Positions 7,839 to 16,742 of a stretch of DNA of 64,000 nucleotides are shown here, piece by piece. The first letter of the stretch is position 1, and the number at the start of each line of letters is the position of its first letter. Below the pieces are notes generated by a model that searched no databases, was not told the origin of the DNA, and was given only the letters and a program-made list of their open reading frames with translations. The stretch is from an uncultured Eudoraea sp. (GTDB lineage Bacteria; Bacteroidota; Bacteroidia; Flavobacteriales; Flavobacteriaceae), in NCBI RefSeq assembly GCF_947258925.1, contig NZ_CAMYKG010000011.1, forward strand, positions 1-64,000, written 5' to 3'. A program made the position numbers and the translations under genes.

Positions 7839-9422
7839 TTATTTTTGATTAACCAGAGTCATCAGGTCTACGTCGTTGCCCAATAATACTTCATTGCTAT
7901 CTATTCGTCCTTTTAATGGGCCGTTTTCAAGTTTTAATACACCTCTGGGGCATACTGCCGAACAAATGCCGCACCCTACACAGCTTGAGCGTACTATGTT
8001 TTCACCTTTCTGGGCATATGCGCGAACATCAATACCCATTTCACAATAGGTAGAACAATTGCCACACGAAATACATTGACCTCCGTTAGTTGTGATTCTA
8101 AATTTTGAAAATAAACGTTGTTGAAAACCTAAAATTGCAGCCATCGGGCATCCAAAACGGCACCATACCCTATTACCAAATATGGGATAAAAACCTGTTC
8201 CGATAACGCCGGAAAAGATGCTTCCAATAAGAAAACCATATGATTTCCTTAAAGTTTCAGATTTAAAAAGGAATATATTGGAATCTCCACTCCAATAATG
8301 GAACCCAATTAGCGCCATAATAATCACAAAATAGCCTATAGCACCATAACGCGCATCTTTCTGAAATTGCTCTCTTTTGAATACCATAACAATTACGAAA
8401 ACCGTGGTTAATAAAAGGGCTACACCAATAAGAAAAGTATTTTTGGTCAACCAGTATTTACTCGTGTCGTTACCCAGATAGGAATATATTACTGCCGTGG
8501 TCATTAAGGTAACAAAAACCACTACACTATGAACTACCCATCGTTCTACTTTCCATGCCGATAAACTTTTGTCACTTAATTGTCTGAAGGCATCCCCTGC
8601 AGTTTCTGCTAATCCGCCACAACCACACACCCATGAACAGTACCACCTTTTACCATATATATAAGTCAGAATAGGCGAGATTACAAAAATGGATAAGACC
8701 CCAAATATGAGCATCGCCAACCCTATATCACCAGACTCTATGAATGCGTTTATCCTGTATTTTTCAAAGTTGTAGTAATTCAAAGGCCAAATATTCTTAA
8801 GATCGTAATACGGAATATTACCATTTAATCTGGCCATAATTTCAGGTATTATAAACGCAAAAGCCGTTTGAAAGAACATAACACTTATAGTACGTATAAT
8901 TTCATATCTGTTGTGCCGGTATTTCCAGATAAATTTGACTCCGAAAGCAAGAATAGCCACGGTATACAGCGTCCCATAAACAAACCACTGGCTAGCAGGA
9001 TTACCACTCAAAAATTTGCTTAATGGGTCAAATAAGGCAATAATACCTGTATTTGGACCATTTTTCACCAACCCCAGGTATTCCGGAAAAAAATATAGTA
9101 CAATATAGAAACCGGTAAGTCCTATACCTGTTAACCAGCCCCATAAGCCTTTGGAAGAAATGGATTTAAACCAAACTCCGTCATTTTTTATGCCTTTTAA
9201 TTTGCGAGAATAGGCTTCTTTAGCAAACCAGTAGACCCCTACAAAAATTGCAGTTAGAGAAATTCCTAACCAGAGTGCCTTATTGGGAAAGGAAGTATTA
9301 AAACCGGCCAGTAGCATTATAAATAGCCCTGTGAATCCTAATAAAACGGCTATTTTTTGTGATCCGTTCAAAGTGGCAGGTGGTTGTCCTGAAAGTGACA
9401 TGCTTTTGTCGATAGTGCTCAT
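7839..9422 (-). CDS. Polytopic membrane 4Fe-4S electron-transfer protein, NapH/FixG-like
   Basis: The protein has 527 residues and about ten membrane segments. Two cytoplasm-facing Cys motifs between helices are CSWVCGC (C262, C266, C268) and CRFGCP (C421, C425). The C-terminus carries two ferredoxin clusters, C450xxCxxCxxxC460 and C481xxCxxCxxxCP. This is the NapH/RdxA/FixG superfamily, which passes electrons between the quinone pool or periplasm and cytosolic partners. The next gene, 55 bp upstream on the same strand, is an FAD oxidoreductase, so the two probably form an electron-transfer pair. The terminal acceptor is unknown. Confidence 0.85.
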   Translation of the reverse strand: MSTIDKSMSLSGQPPATLNGSQKIAVLLGFTGLFIMLLAGFNTSFPNKALWLGISLTAIFVGVYWFAKEAYSRKLKGIKNDGVWFKSISSKGLWGWLTGIGLTGFYIVLYFFPEYLGLVKNGPNTGIIALFDPLSKFLSGNPASQWFVYGTLYTVAILAFGVKFIWKYRHNRYEIIRTISVMFFQTAFAFIIPEIMARLNGNIPYYDLKNIWPLNYYNFEKYRINAFIESGDIGLAMLIFGVLSIFVISPILTYIYGKRWYCSWVCGCGGLAETAGDAFRQLSDKSLSAWKVERWVVHSVVVFVTLMTTAVIYSYLGNDTSKYWLTKNTFLIGVALLLTTVFVIVMVFKREQFQKDARYGAIGYFVIIMALIGFHYWSGDSNIFLFKSETLRKSYGFLIGSIFSGVIGTGFYPIFGNRVWCRFGCPMAAILGFQQRLFSKFRITTNGGQCISCGNCSTYCEMGIDVRAYAQKGENIVRSSCVGCGICSAVCPRGVLKLENGPLKGRIDSNEVLLGNDVDLMTLVNQK

Positions 9423-9477
9423 CCTATAATTCTGTTAGATTTTTTGATTTTTGAGACGCATTACGGAGGAAAAGGCA

Positions 9478-10824
9478 TCATGTATTTATAAAAATTCGTT
9501 TCCAGTTTTTCTTTTCCGGTTTTATATCCGTTCCGAAATCAGCATTGAATTTCTCGGCTATCTCATTTTCGTATTTCGAATAAAACTCCGGGTCAAAATT
9601 GGCGTCTTTTAAATATTTAATTACGTGGTCAACACTTCGCTCTTCGCTCAACCATTGATCAAAAATCTCATGTCTCATGCGAATTCCAAACGTATTAATA
9701 CCCAGAAATTTTCGTGTTTCTTTATGAAAAGCGATAGTCAGGCATATTTTTTCGGATGTGTGTCTCCAGTGAAAGTGCTTTTCAGATTCATTTTTTCCTA
9801 TGGCACTAAATACCCAGCCATAGGTCTGGTACTCTATATCAAGGAATTTGGCTGAATTAAACCAGTGCCCCGGTTTGTATTCAGTGCGGTTTCCGCAAAT
9901 GGTTTGTGCAACTGTTTCCCCCATCATACGACCTGTATACCAGACGGCTTCTATAGGCCTGCGATTTCCTATGGGTTCCTGTTGTTCTGCACAATCTCCA
10001 ATGGCGTAAATATCTTTGATGTTAGTTTCAAGAAAGCGGTTTACCTTAATTCCCCTGCCCAATTCTATCCCGGAGTCATTTAAAAATGAAACGTTGGGCG
10101 AGACTCCCGGGGTTAATCCTACCATTTGGCATGCAATAGTCTCGCCTTTATCTGTAATAACTGCTTTTACTCTGCCATTTTCATCAGCAAGAATCTCATT
10201 TAAATTGGTATTCAGGCGAAGGTCAATATGATGTTCAAGAATATGTTCATTGATCATTTCTGATTCCCCATCTGGTAATACAGCATTCCAAAAACTACTT
10301 TCACGGACCAAAAAGGTAACGGGAATAGCTCTGCTTCGGAGCATCTCCGCCAATTCAATACCAATTAGTCCACCTCCGACAATAACGGCTCGTTTACAAA
10401 TCCTATTATTTGGCGCATTGATCTCTAATAAATCAAGATCCTGTTTGGAATATAATCCCTGCACCCCATGCAAATCCTGCCCCGGCCAACCAAATTTATT
10501 GGGTTTGGAACCGGTAGCCAGAATTAACTTATCGTATTTGATCACCCTTGCATCCTCTATCAGAAGTTCTTTCTTCTTGTGGTCTACGTGGCTTACATAA
10601 CCCCTTAAAAGTTCAATCCTGTTTTTTTCCCAAAACCAGTCTTCATAGGGCTTTATATGTTCAAACTTCATATGACCCATATAAACATACATCAATGCAG
10701 TCCTGGAAAAGAAGTGATCGGTTTCAGAAGAGATAATTATAATTCTCTTATTGGAGTTTTTACGAATATGTCTGGCGGCGGTTACACCGGCAACTCCGTT
10801 TCCAATAATTACAATATTTTCCAT
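9478..10824 (-). CDS. NAD(P)/FAD-dependent oxidoreductase
   Basis: From the ATG at 10824 the product has 448 residues. It has an FAD-binding GNGVAG (8-13), ATGS (103-106), an NAD-binding GGGLIG (150-155) and a second FAD-binding AIGDCAE segment near residue 280. An in-frame GTG at 10881 would add 19 residues but places the Rossmann strand too far from the N-terminus, so I use the ATG. It lacks a CxxxxC redox disulfide, so it is of the ferredoxin/nitrite-reductase-flavoprotein type. Together with the membrane Fe-S protein it may carry electrons from NAD(P)H to a quinone or to an unknown oxidant. Confidence 0.87.
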   Translation of the reverse strand: MENIVIIGNGVAGVTAARHIRKNSNKRIIIISSETDHFFSRTALMYVYMGHMKFEHIKPYEDWFWEKNRIELLRGYVSHVDHKKKELLIEDARVIKYDKLILATGSKPNKFGWPGQDLHGVQGLYSKQDLDLLEINAPNNRICKRAVIVGGGLIGIELAEMLRSRAIPVTFLVRESSFWNAVLPDGESEMINEHILEHHIDLRLNTNLNEILADENGRVKAVITDKGETIACQMVGLTPGVSPNVSFLNDSGIELGRGIKVNRFLETNIKDIYAIGDCAEQQEPIGNRRPIEAVWYTGRMMGETVAQTICGNRTEYKPGHWFNSAKFLDIEYQTYGWVFSAIGKNESEKHFHWRHTSEKICLTIAFHKETRKFLGINTFGIRMRHEIFDQWLSEERSVDHVIKYLKDANFDPEFYSKYENEIAEKFNADFGTDIKPEKKNWKRIFINT

Positions 10825-10909
10825 GTTTACTAAGGATTTATTGGCAGTATTCGTATATAAAGATAATAACTTAACGGTCACTAATTATTTACTTCAAAAT
10901 TAATTACCT

Positions 10910-10917
10910 TATTTTTG
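10910..10917 (+). promoter_or_regulatory. Candidate -7 promoter box for the GH113 gene
   Basis: TATTTTTG matches the Bacteroidota TAnnTTTG -7 consensus, 22 nt before the chosen ATG. No TTG is seen at the expected -33 position, so the support is partial. Confidence 0.3.
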
Positions 10918-10939
10918 AGGGTGTTTCAATATTGTGTTT

Positions 10940-11941
10940 ATGAGGATACTTGGATTTTTATTACTGCTTCTTCTTCAATTGTCTTGTGCCAGCCAATCGG
11001 TTAATAAGATCAATGGAATTAGTTTTGTGGCTTCCAGGGAGAAAGCGGTTCAGGATCATGTAGATGCTTTCCTGAAGATTCATGCAGACCATGCGGCTGT
11101 CATGCCTTTTGGATTTATTAGAGATCTTTCGAGCCCCGAAATAATTTTTGATACAGAACGTCAATGGTATGGAGAAACCAGAGTTGGTGCCAAACAGTAC
11201 ATTGAACTGCTCCGGGCCAACAAAGTCAAGGTTATGTTAAAACCACAGATCTGGATCTGGCGCGGGCAATTTACAGGAGGATTAGAGATGGAAACTGAGG
11301 AAGACTGGAAGATTCTGGAGTCATCCTATGACAGGTTTATACTTTCTTATGCAAAATTAGCTCAGGAAACCAAGGCCGAAATTCTTTGTATTGGCACTGA
11401 GTTAGAGCAATTTGTAAAAAACCGACCGGAGTATTGGGAAGAATTAATTGTAAAAATCCGTAAAGTATATAAAGGCAAACTTACCTATGCCTCAAATTGG
11501 GACGAATACAAACGAATCCCTTTTTGGACATCGCTCGATTATATTGGGATAGATGCATATTTTCCCTTGTCTGATTCTAAAACGCCCACAGTTAAGGAGC
11601 TAAAAGATGGTTGGAAACCCTGGAAAGAAAGTATATCGGCTCTTGCAAAAAGCACTTCGCGTCCGGTACTTTTTACTGAATTTGGCTATAGAAGTATGAA
11701 TTATACTGCCAAAAAACCATGGCTCGTTGATCGAAACGAAGAAGCGGTTAACCTTGAAGCTCAGGTCAATGCCAAGAAGGCTATTTTTGAAGAGTTTTGG
11801 GCTGAGGACTGGTTTGCTGGGGGCTTTGTCTGGAAATGGTTCCTTAATCATGAAAAAGCCGGTGGCGGAAGTGATAACAGGTTTACACCGCAAAATAAAC
11901 CTGCTGAAGAGATCATTAAATTGTTTTATTTATCCAATTAG
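10940..11941 (+). CDS. GH113-like glycoside hydrolase lipoprotein
   Basis: The 333-residue product has a type II signal peptide with lipobox QLSC (Cys16), so it is probably anchored to the membrane or cell surface. The rest is a TIM barrel of the GH113 (beta-mannanase) type. Two carboxylates sit in the right contexts: IGTELE (Glu154, proton donor by analogy) and TEFGYRS (Glu247, nucleophile by analogy). A GTG two codons upstream (10934) is also possible, but the ATG gives a cleaner signal peptide. It stands alone between a redox pair and an amidase, with no SusC/SusD nearby, so it may act on short manno-oligosaccharides or cell-envelope glycans rather than in a polysaccharide locus. Confidence 0.83.
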   Translation: MRILGFLLLLLLQLSCASQSVNKINGISFVASREKAVQDHVDAFLKIHADHAAVMPFGFIRDLSSPEIIFDTERQWYGETRVGAKQYIELLRANKVKVMLKPQIWIWRGQFTGGLEMETEEDWKILESSYDRFILSYAKLAQETKAEILCIGTELEQFVKNRPEYWEELIVKIRKVYKGKLTYASNWDEYKRIPFWTSLDYIGIDAYFPLSDSKTPTVKELKDGWKPWKESISALAKSTSRPVLFTEFGYRSMNYTAKKPWLVDRNEEAVNLEAQVNAKKAIFEEFWAEDWFAGGFVWKWFLNHEKAGGGSDNRFTPQNKPAEEIIKLFYLSN

Positions 11942-12027
11942 GGGTCTTTAAAAATTCTTTTGATCGACTTCACAAATGCTTGCTTTTTGGCAACATTTTT
12001 GATAATCTTTGTACTAAACAAAATATT

Positions 12028-13068
12028 GTGCCCTTAAATTATATCCGACTTTTCATGGTGGTTCTATGGATTCCACTCTCTGCCGCAATGGCTCAAGATT
12101 CCCTAAACACGGTTATTGCAGAAAAAGGTGATGGTATTTATTCACTGCTGCGCAAACAAGGAGTTGATCCTTATATGACCTATGACGATTTTATTGCTCT
12201 AAATGAGAACCGCTTACGAGACAGCCTTCATTTGTATGAAGGGATGTCATACATTATACCGGAAATAGCTGTTGATAGTGCCGAAATTTTAAAGGAGTCT
12301 GAAAAGTCTGTGATAGTTAAAGAGTCTCCAAAAGCCAATACTTATGATATTTTTGGCAAGCAATATGCTGAGTTTTCGGATAAGAGTGAACGACTTAAAG
12401 AGACTGTATTTTACTTGATTTCGGGTCATGGAGGACCCGATCCTGGAGCGATGACACAATATATGGGAAAATCTATTTCAGAAGATGAATACGCTTATGA
12501 TGTAACCCTGCGACTCGCAAGAGAGCTGCTTTCCCATGGGGCACAAGTTTATATCATCGTCCGGGATCCGGATGATGGTATTAGGGACGACCTTATTCTG
12601 GAAATGGATAAAGATGAAATAGTATTACCTGATTTGTCTATACCCTTAGATCAAAAAGACAGGCTGGAACAACGTGTAAATGCAGTAAACAATTTATATA
12701 AAAAGCATAAAGGCAAACACCAGCGCCTGATAGTTACACATGTGGATAGCCGCAGCAAAGGACAAAATATTGATGTGTTTTTCTATTACCATGAGAAAAG
12801 TAAAAGGGGTAAGAAGCTTGCGGAAAGTATTCACAATACCTTTAAGAATAAGTATAAAAAATTCCAACCCAACAGAAGTTATTCAGGAACATTTGAAGAC
12901 AGAAGCAATCTGTACCTTGTAAAGAAAACACTCCCGGCAATGACGTTTATAGAAATTGGGAATATTAGGAATAAAAAGGACCAAAGACGAATCCTGGATT
13001 ATGACAATCGACAAGCTCTCGCAAAATGGATTTCGGAGGGCGTAATACTCGATTACGAGACAAAGTAG
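12028..13068 (+). CDS. N-acetylmuramoyl-L-alanine amidase with N-terminal LysM-like region
   Basis: The Amidase_3 domain carries the zinc/catalytic set: SGHGG, a Glu in the DEYAYDV helix, VTHVDS and the catalytic Glu of IEIGNIRN. Before it, residues of roughly 30-85 resemble a single LysM-like repeat (EKGDGIYSLLRKQGV … LYEGMSYIIPE). The start is uncertain. A GTG at 12028 gives a signal peptide with an Arg before the hydrophobic stretch ending AMAQ; an ATG at 12055 would lack a charged n-region; a TTG at 11980 is less likely. The enzyme cleaves peptide stems from glycan strands in the periplasm, e.g. in daughter-cell separation. Confidence 0.85.
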   Translation: MPLNYIRLFMVVLWIPLSAAMAQDSLNTVIAEKGDGIYSLLRKQGVDPYMTYDDFIALNENRLRDSLHLYEGMSYIIPEIAVDSAEILKESEKSVIVKESPKANTYDIFGKQYAEFSDKSERLKETVFYLISGHGGPDPGAMTQYMGKSISEDEYAYDVTLRLARELLSHGAQVYIIVRDPDDGIRDDLILEMDKDEIVLPDLSIPLDQKDRLEQRVNAVNNLYKKHKGKHQRLIVTHVDSRSKGQNIDVFFYYHEKSKRGKKLAESIHNTFKNKYKKFQPNRSYSGTFEDRSNLYLVKKTLPAMTFIEIGNIRNKKDQRRILDYDNRQALAKWISEGVILDYETK

Positions 13069-13092
13069 ACTTCTCCCTGTCGGGTTTTTAAA

Positions 13093-13800
13093 TTAGGTTG
13101 ATATTTTCTTCTTATAGTACTGATACAAATCGTCCGGATCTGCGCCCAGGTATTTCTTAAGATGAATTATACCAAAGTAATATTGTAGTTTAAGCTTCCC
13201 TATTTCCTCATATTTCCTGGCTGAAGTTTGAACCTTTTCCGGCAGGATTCTAAAATTAGTAAGTTTATAAAGGCGACCTATAAATTCATTATCTTCATAA
13301 ACCTTGTAGTCTTCGTTATAACCCCCCGCCTTTCGGAATAATTCCCTGGTAATGAATAGTGATTGATCCCCACCCCGGCATATGCAATGATTTATCCTGC
13401 TAAACCAGGAAAAAAATTTTAAAAACCGGCTACTGCTATCAAACTTCATCCTAAAACATCCGGCTTCATCACCTTTCTGAATGGCTGCTATTATCATCTT
13501 GTCAAAATTTTTTGGCGGAAAAGTATCTACATGCAGAAAATACAATAGGTCACCAGCAGCATGTTTAGCAGCATAATTCATCTGTTTTGCGCGACCTTTT
13601 TCGGAATGGAGCACAACAGCGTCATATTTCAAAGCCGCTGTTACTGTTCCATCAGTACTTCCACCGTCTACTACAAGGACTTCTTTTATGTTGGAAGAAT
13701 TCCCATTTTCCTGAATATACTCCAGGAGCTTAACTACGTAACTCTCTTCATTGAGAACAGGGATGATAATACTTATAGAAGGGTTATTTCTTGATTTCAT
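13093..13800 (-). CDS. GT2 transferase of the arsenosugar-associated TIGR04283 type
   Basis: The 235-residue GT-A protein begins SIIIPVLNEE and has the VDGGSTDGT turn, an EKGRAKQMN helix (67-75) and an HVDT metal site (90-93). Together with GGDQ and the short C-terminus, these are hallmarks of the TIGR04283 family, first described next to radical-SAM (ArsS-like) genes and now linked with arsenosugar synthesis. It would transfer a sugar or polyol moiety in that pathway; the exact reaction is not established to my knowledge. The start overlaps the end of the DUF547 gene by 17 bp. No ArsS or ArsM lies in the window. Confidence 0.85.
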   Translation of the reverse strand: MKSRNNPSISIIIPVLNEESYVVKLLEYIQENGNSSNIKEVLVVDGGSTDGTVTAALKYDAVVLHSEKGRAKQMNYAAKHAAGDLLYFLHVDTFPPKNFDKMIIAAIQKGDEAGCFRMKFDSSSRFLKFFSWFSRINHCICRGGDQSLFITRELFRKAGGYNEDYKVYEDNEFIGRLYKLTNFRILPEKVQTSARKYEEIGKLKLQYYFGIIHLKKYLGADPDDLYQYYKKKIST

Positions 13801-14539
13801 TCAAACGCCAGTTGTAATTAAGATAGTCAATCTTGACATCAGGATTTATGTATGATTTTGAATATTGGTTTAAATAAGCGACTAAAGATCCTTCATTATC
13901 AAAGTCTTTTTGATACCATTTAAAAATTTTGGACAATTCTATTTTCGTTTCTGAAAAGATATTACGTCTGGTGTCGTTAATAAAATCTTTCGTAACTAAA
14001 TCCAATTGTTGTTCCAGTTTATCTTCAGTAAAAGCTTGATTTAATAATTTTGGACACGAAAAAGATGCGCAGTTTATTGCAAAATGAATTCTGGGTTCAT
14101 CCATTTTTCTTAGGATTTTATGTTCGATCTCTCCCAATGAAACTAATTTACCACCCTGTCTGATCCAGGCTTTGGCCCAGGGCCTGTTTATATCTTTGAT
14201 ACTTTCTACCGGATAGTTGTCTAAAATAAGTTTAACCGTCGCCGCATTGTAAAGGTTAATAAAATATGCGAGTTTCTTTTCCCGGGACCAATTTCCATCT
14301 ATAGAATAATTACCCAATCGTTCCAGGTACCTGTCCAGAGTTTCCAGTTCTTTATTAAAGCCTAAATAATCTACATTACCTTGCTCATCAACATAGGTTT
14401 TTAGCAAATTATCCCAATCCTTATGAATTGCCTCAACACTGCTTTGATCTTTGGAAACCGTCACCAATTCTTTGATGTCCTTTTCCAAGAACTTCGGTTG
14501 TAAGAGGGACAGTAAAAGAAGCAAGCTTATCCGTAGCAT
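13784..14539 (-). CDS. DUF547 secreted protein
   Basis: The product has 251 residues with a hydrophobic N-terminus (about residues 3-14), so it is probably exported. The body has the DUF547 signatures FINLYNA and a cysteine pair in INCASFSCP, with WSREKKLAYF before them. The DUF547 family has no firmly known reaction; Cys/His conservation suggests a papain-like fold. It is repeatedly found beside TIGR04283/TIGR04282 transferases, as here, where it overlaps the TIGR04283 gene by 17 bp. It follows the PNP gene after a 137-bp gap and may have its own promoter. Confidence 0.82.
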   Translation of the reverse strand: MLRISLLLLLSLLQPKFLEKDIKELVTVSKDQSSVEAIHKDWDNLLKTYVDEQGNVDYLGFNKELETLDRYLERLGNYSIDGNWSREKKLAYFINLYNAATVKLILDNYPVESIKDINRPWAKAWIRQGGKLVSLGEIEHKILRKMDEPRIHFAINCASFSCPKLLNQAFTEDKLEQQLDLVTKDFINDTRRNIFSETKIELSKIFKWYQKDFDNEGSLVAYLNQYSKSYINPDVKIDYLNYNWRLNEIKK

Positions 14540-14643
14540 TTGGTATTTTTAACCTTTAGTTGAAATTGGGCATAAAACCTTACAATAAGAATAGAAAAAG
14601 GGTTGCTCTTAGTATTAGTTGTTTGAACTAGAACTTTTTATTG

Positions 14644-14655
14644 GGGTTATAACCC
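14644..14655. repeat. 12-bp perfect palindrome GGGTTATAACCC
   Basis: A perfect dyad lies 21 bp after the PNP stop and about 105 bp before the DUF547 start. No T-run follows on the minus strand, so it is not a convincing terminator. It could be a protein-binding site between the two halves of the cluster. Function unknown. Confidence 0.35.
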
Positions 14656-14676
14656 TAAATGTAAAACCTGTTTTAT

Positions 14677-15492
14677 TCATAATTCCTTAATCAATTCCAT
14701 AAATAAGGTAATCATTTTGGGTTCAGTTTCACCTGCCACTTTAATTATTTCGTCAATATGAACAGGTTTAAGATTGTCCGGGTCACACTCATCCGTCAGC
14801 ACAGAAACAGCTACTACCGGAAGGCCCAAATGATTGGCTACAATAACTTCTGGCACTGTACTCATGCCAACGGCATCCGCACCGATAGTTTTTAGCATTC
14901 TGTATTCTGCTTTTGTTTCCAATTGAGGGCCAATAACTGAAGCATATACACCTTCGTGCAATGTAATACTTTCCCTTTGAGCAATGTCTTTAATTTTTCT
15001 CCCCATATCGTGGTCATAAGGTTGGCTCATGTCTACAAAGCGAACTCCAAAATTGGCAACATTTTTAAAGGCCAAAGGCGATCCACCCTGAAGGTTTATA
15101 TGATCCTCAATTAACATGATATCACCCTTATTGAAGTTGAGGTTAATGGCTCCCGCTGCATTTGAAATGAACAGCTTTTTTATTCCTAATTCTCGCATAA
15201 CCCTTATGGGATAGGTAACGTCATCAAATTCATAGCCCTCATAAACATGAAAACGACCTAGCATAACGACCACCTTCTTATTCTCGAGGGTGCCATATAT
15301 TAGCTTTCCGCTATGAAATTCAACCGTAGCTAACGGAAAAAATGGAATGTTATGGTAATGAGCTATTTTGGGAGATTCTATGTAATCCACAAGTTTACCG
15401 AGTCCGGTGCCCAAAACAATACCAATTTCAGGGCTTTCAAAGCCTTTACTTTTAAGATAGTCACTGGATTCTCTTAATTGCTTCTTGGTCAT
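14677..15492 (-). CDS. Purine-nucleoside phosphorylase
   Basis: The 271-residue product has the trimeric-type PNP motifs: GTGLGKL, EFHSGKL, GRFHVYEGY, SNAAGAIN and GMSTVPEVIVANH. It splits purine nucleosides with phosphate to base and (deoxy)ribose-1-phosphate. It is encoded 4 bp after the TIGR04282 gene, in what looks like an arsenosugar-type cluster. There it could phosphorolyse the adenine from an arsenic-bearing 5'-deoxyadenosine; that role is inference. Ordinary purine salvage remains possible. Length and motifs are normal. Confidence 0.92.
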   Translation of the reverse strand: MTKKQLRESSDYLKSKGFESPEIGIVLGTGLGKLVDYIESPKIAHYHNIPFFPLATVEFHSGKLIYGTLENKKVVVMLGRFHVYEGYEFDDVTYPIRVMRELGIKKLFISNAAGAINLNFNKGDIMLIEDHINLQGGSPLAFKNVANFGVRFVDMSQPYDHDMGRKIKDIAQRESITLHEGVYASVIGPQLETKAEYRMLKTIGADAVGMSTVPEVIVANHLGLPVVAVSVLTDECDPDNLKPVHIDEIIKVAGETEPKMITLFMELIKEL

Positions 15493-15496
15493 AAAA

Positions 15497-16117
15497 TCAG
15501 TTTTTTATGAAGCGTTTAAAAATATCAATACCTACTAAATCTTCGTACAAATCTATATCATTTTTGGGTTGCAATAACCTAACATTTTTGGGATCCAAAT
15601 CCTTTAGTGTTTCTTCTAAAACACAATTTGACCCCCAATTCTTATTAGCAAAGACCTTCTTGTTTAATGTTTTCATGCCCAGAAGGTAGTATCCGCCATC
15701 TTCTGCCGGACCTATAACAAAGTCTGAGTCCTCCATTGCTCTAAATGCTTGCTCAATGGTTTCACTTTTTAAATCATACATATCACTTCCTATGATAATG
15801 ATTTTCTTATAGCCCTTTTGAAACCCGGACTTGAAAGCACTATACATTCGTTCTCCCAAATCATTTCCTTTTTGCAGATGTTTTGAATAATTTTCGTTAT
15901 CCCATAAATCATTGACTGTTACTTCATCGGAATAATGAACTTCTTTCGAACAGTTTAGGTTTTTGGTAATTTCAGCGGTATGTCTTAGCAAGATTGTATA
16001 AATTTCTAAAGCCGCCTGATCTCCAATGGTAGCTGCTAACCTTGTTTTGCACTTTCCTAATTTGGGGTTTCTGGTGAAAATAAGTAGTAGTCGGTCTTTA
16101 TTTTCTCTCAATATCAT
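15497..16117 (-). CDS. DUF2064/TIGR04282 arsenosugar-associated transferase
   Basis: The 206-residue product opens with LIFTRNPKLGKCKTRL, the nucleotidyl/glycosyltransferase-like signature of TIGR04282 (CofC-like fold), and has IGSDMYDL and GPAEDGGYYLLG later. Members co-occur with TIGR04283 transferases and radical-SAM ArsS enzymes; the fold suggests nucleotide-activated substrate handling. It sits between the rhodanese gene (6 bp) and PNP (4 bp) in a tight operon. The substrate is unknown. Confidence 0.85.
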   Translation of the reverse strand: MILRENKDRLLLIFTRNPKLGKCKTRLAATIGDQAALEIYTILLRHTAEITKNLNCSKEVHYSDEVTVNDLWDNENYSKHLQKGNDLGERMYSAFKSGFQKGYKKIIIIGSDMYDLKSETIEQAFRAMEDSDFVIGPAEDGGYYLLGMKTLNKKVFANKNWGSNCVLEETLKDLDPKNVRLLQPKNDIDLYEDLVGIDIFKRFIKN

Positions 16118-16123
16118 GTATAA

Positions 16124-16621
16124 TTAATCCTGATAAACTTTTTCAGCCTTTGTCAGGTATTTTCCCCATAACTTACCATAGGCATGAACTTTTTTTGTTT
16201 CTTTTCCCTGAGCGTTGTAAACCGGATATCCCTGATTAGTCCATTCAAAGATACCTCCATATAAATTTCTTGTGTTGAGATAGCCAGCTTCCAATAATTT
16301 TTCGCCAATATTCTCTGACCTTACACCGATGGAACAATAGACAATAAAATTCAAATTTTTATCAGAGTAGTTTTTAACCACATTTTCCAATTTGAAATCA
16401 TCATAACCTATCCAAACAGCATTTTTTAAATGGCTAACTTTAAATTCTTCCAGTTCTCTGGCATCTAAAATAACGTGGTTTGACAAGTTTTGCATGTCAG
16501 CAACTGAAATGTACGGAACACTTTCTCTATTGTACCACTTAAGAGCCTGGTCTATACTGGACTGGGCATTTGCAGTCATCACAAGAAAAAGGGAACATAA
16601 AAATTTGATAAAATAACGCAT
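16124..16621 (-). CDS. Exported single-domain rhodanese
   Basis: From the ATG at 16621 the product has 165 residues. A signal peptide ends at TANAQ (about residue 20), so it is periplasmic. The rhodanese domain has LDARELEEF and the active-site loop VYCSIGVRS with Cys96. Such proteins move sulfane sulfur or handle thiols and oxyanions. A longer upstream reading exists in the same frame but would overlap the divergent GH32 gene and has no signal-like start, so it is rejected. It is the first gene of the tight rhodanese-TIGR04282-PNP run. Confidence 0.85.
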   Translation of the reverse strand: MRYFIKFLCSLFLVMTANAQSSIDQALKWYNRESVPYISVADMQNLSNHVILDARELEEFKVSHLKNAVWIGYDDFKLENVVKNYSDKNLNFIVYCSIGVRSENIGEKLLEAGYLNTRNLYGGIFEWTNQGYPVYNAQGKETKKVHAYGKLWGKYLTKAEKVYQD

Positions 16622-16742
16622 CCTAAAAAGATCAAAAAACCGATGGTAAAGATACTCATTTAGGAAAAGATTTATCTTAAATAAATGAGGTTTCAGGGTC
16701 CAAAAAATAAAATGTACATTTATGGACAAGCAGCGGTTAAAA

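Noticed and set aside
10825..10881. GTG start adding 19 residues to the FAD oxidoreductase
   Set aside because: FAD-binding Rossmann folds of this family start within a few residues of the first strand, as given by the ATG at 10824.
13069..13092. Terminator between the amidase and the TIGR04283 gene
   Set aside because: Only a three- to four-base CCC/GGG pairing before a short T-run is visible, too weak to call.
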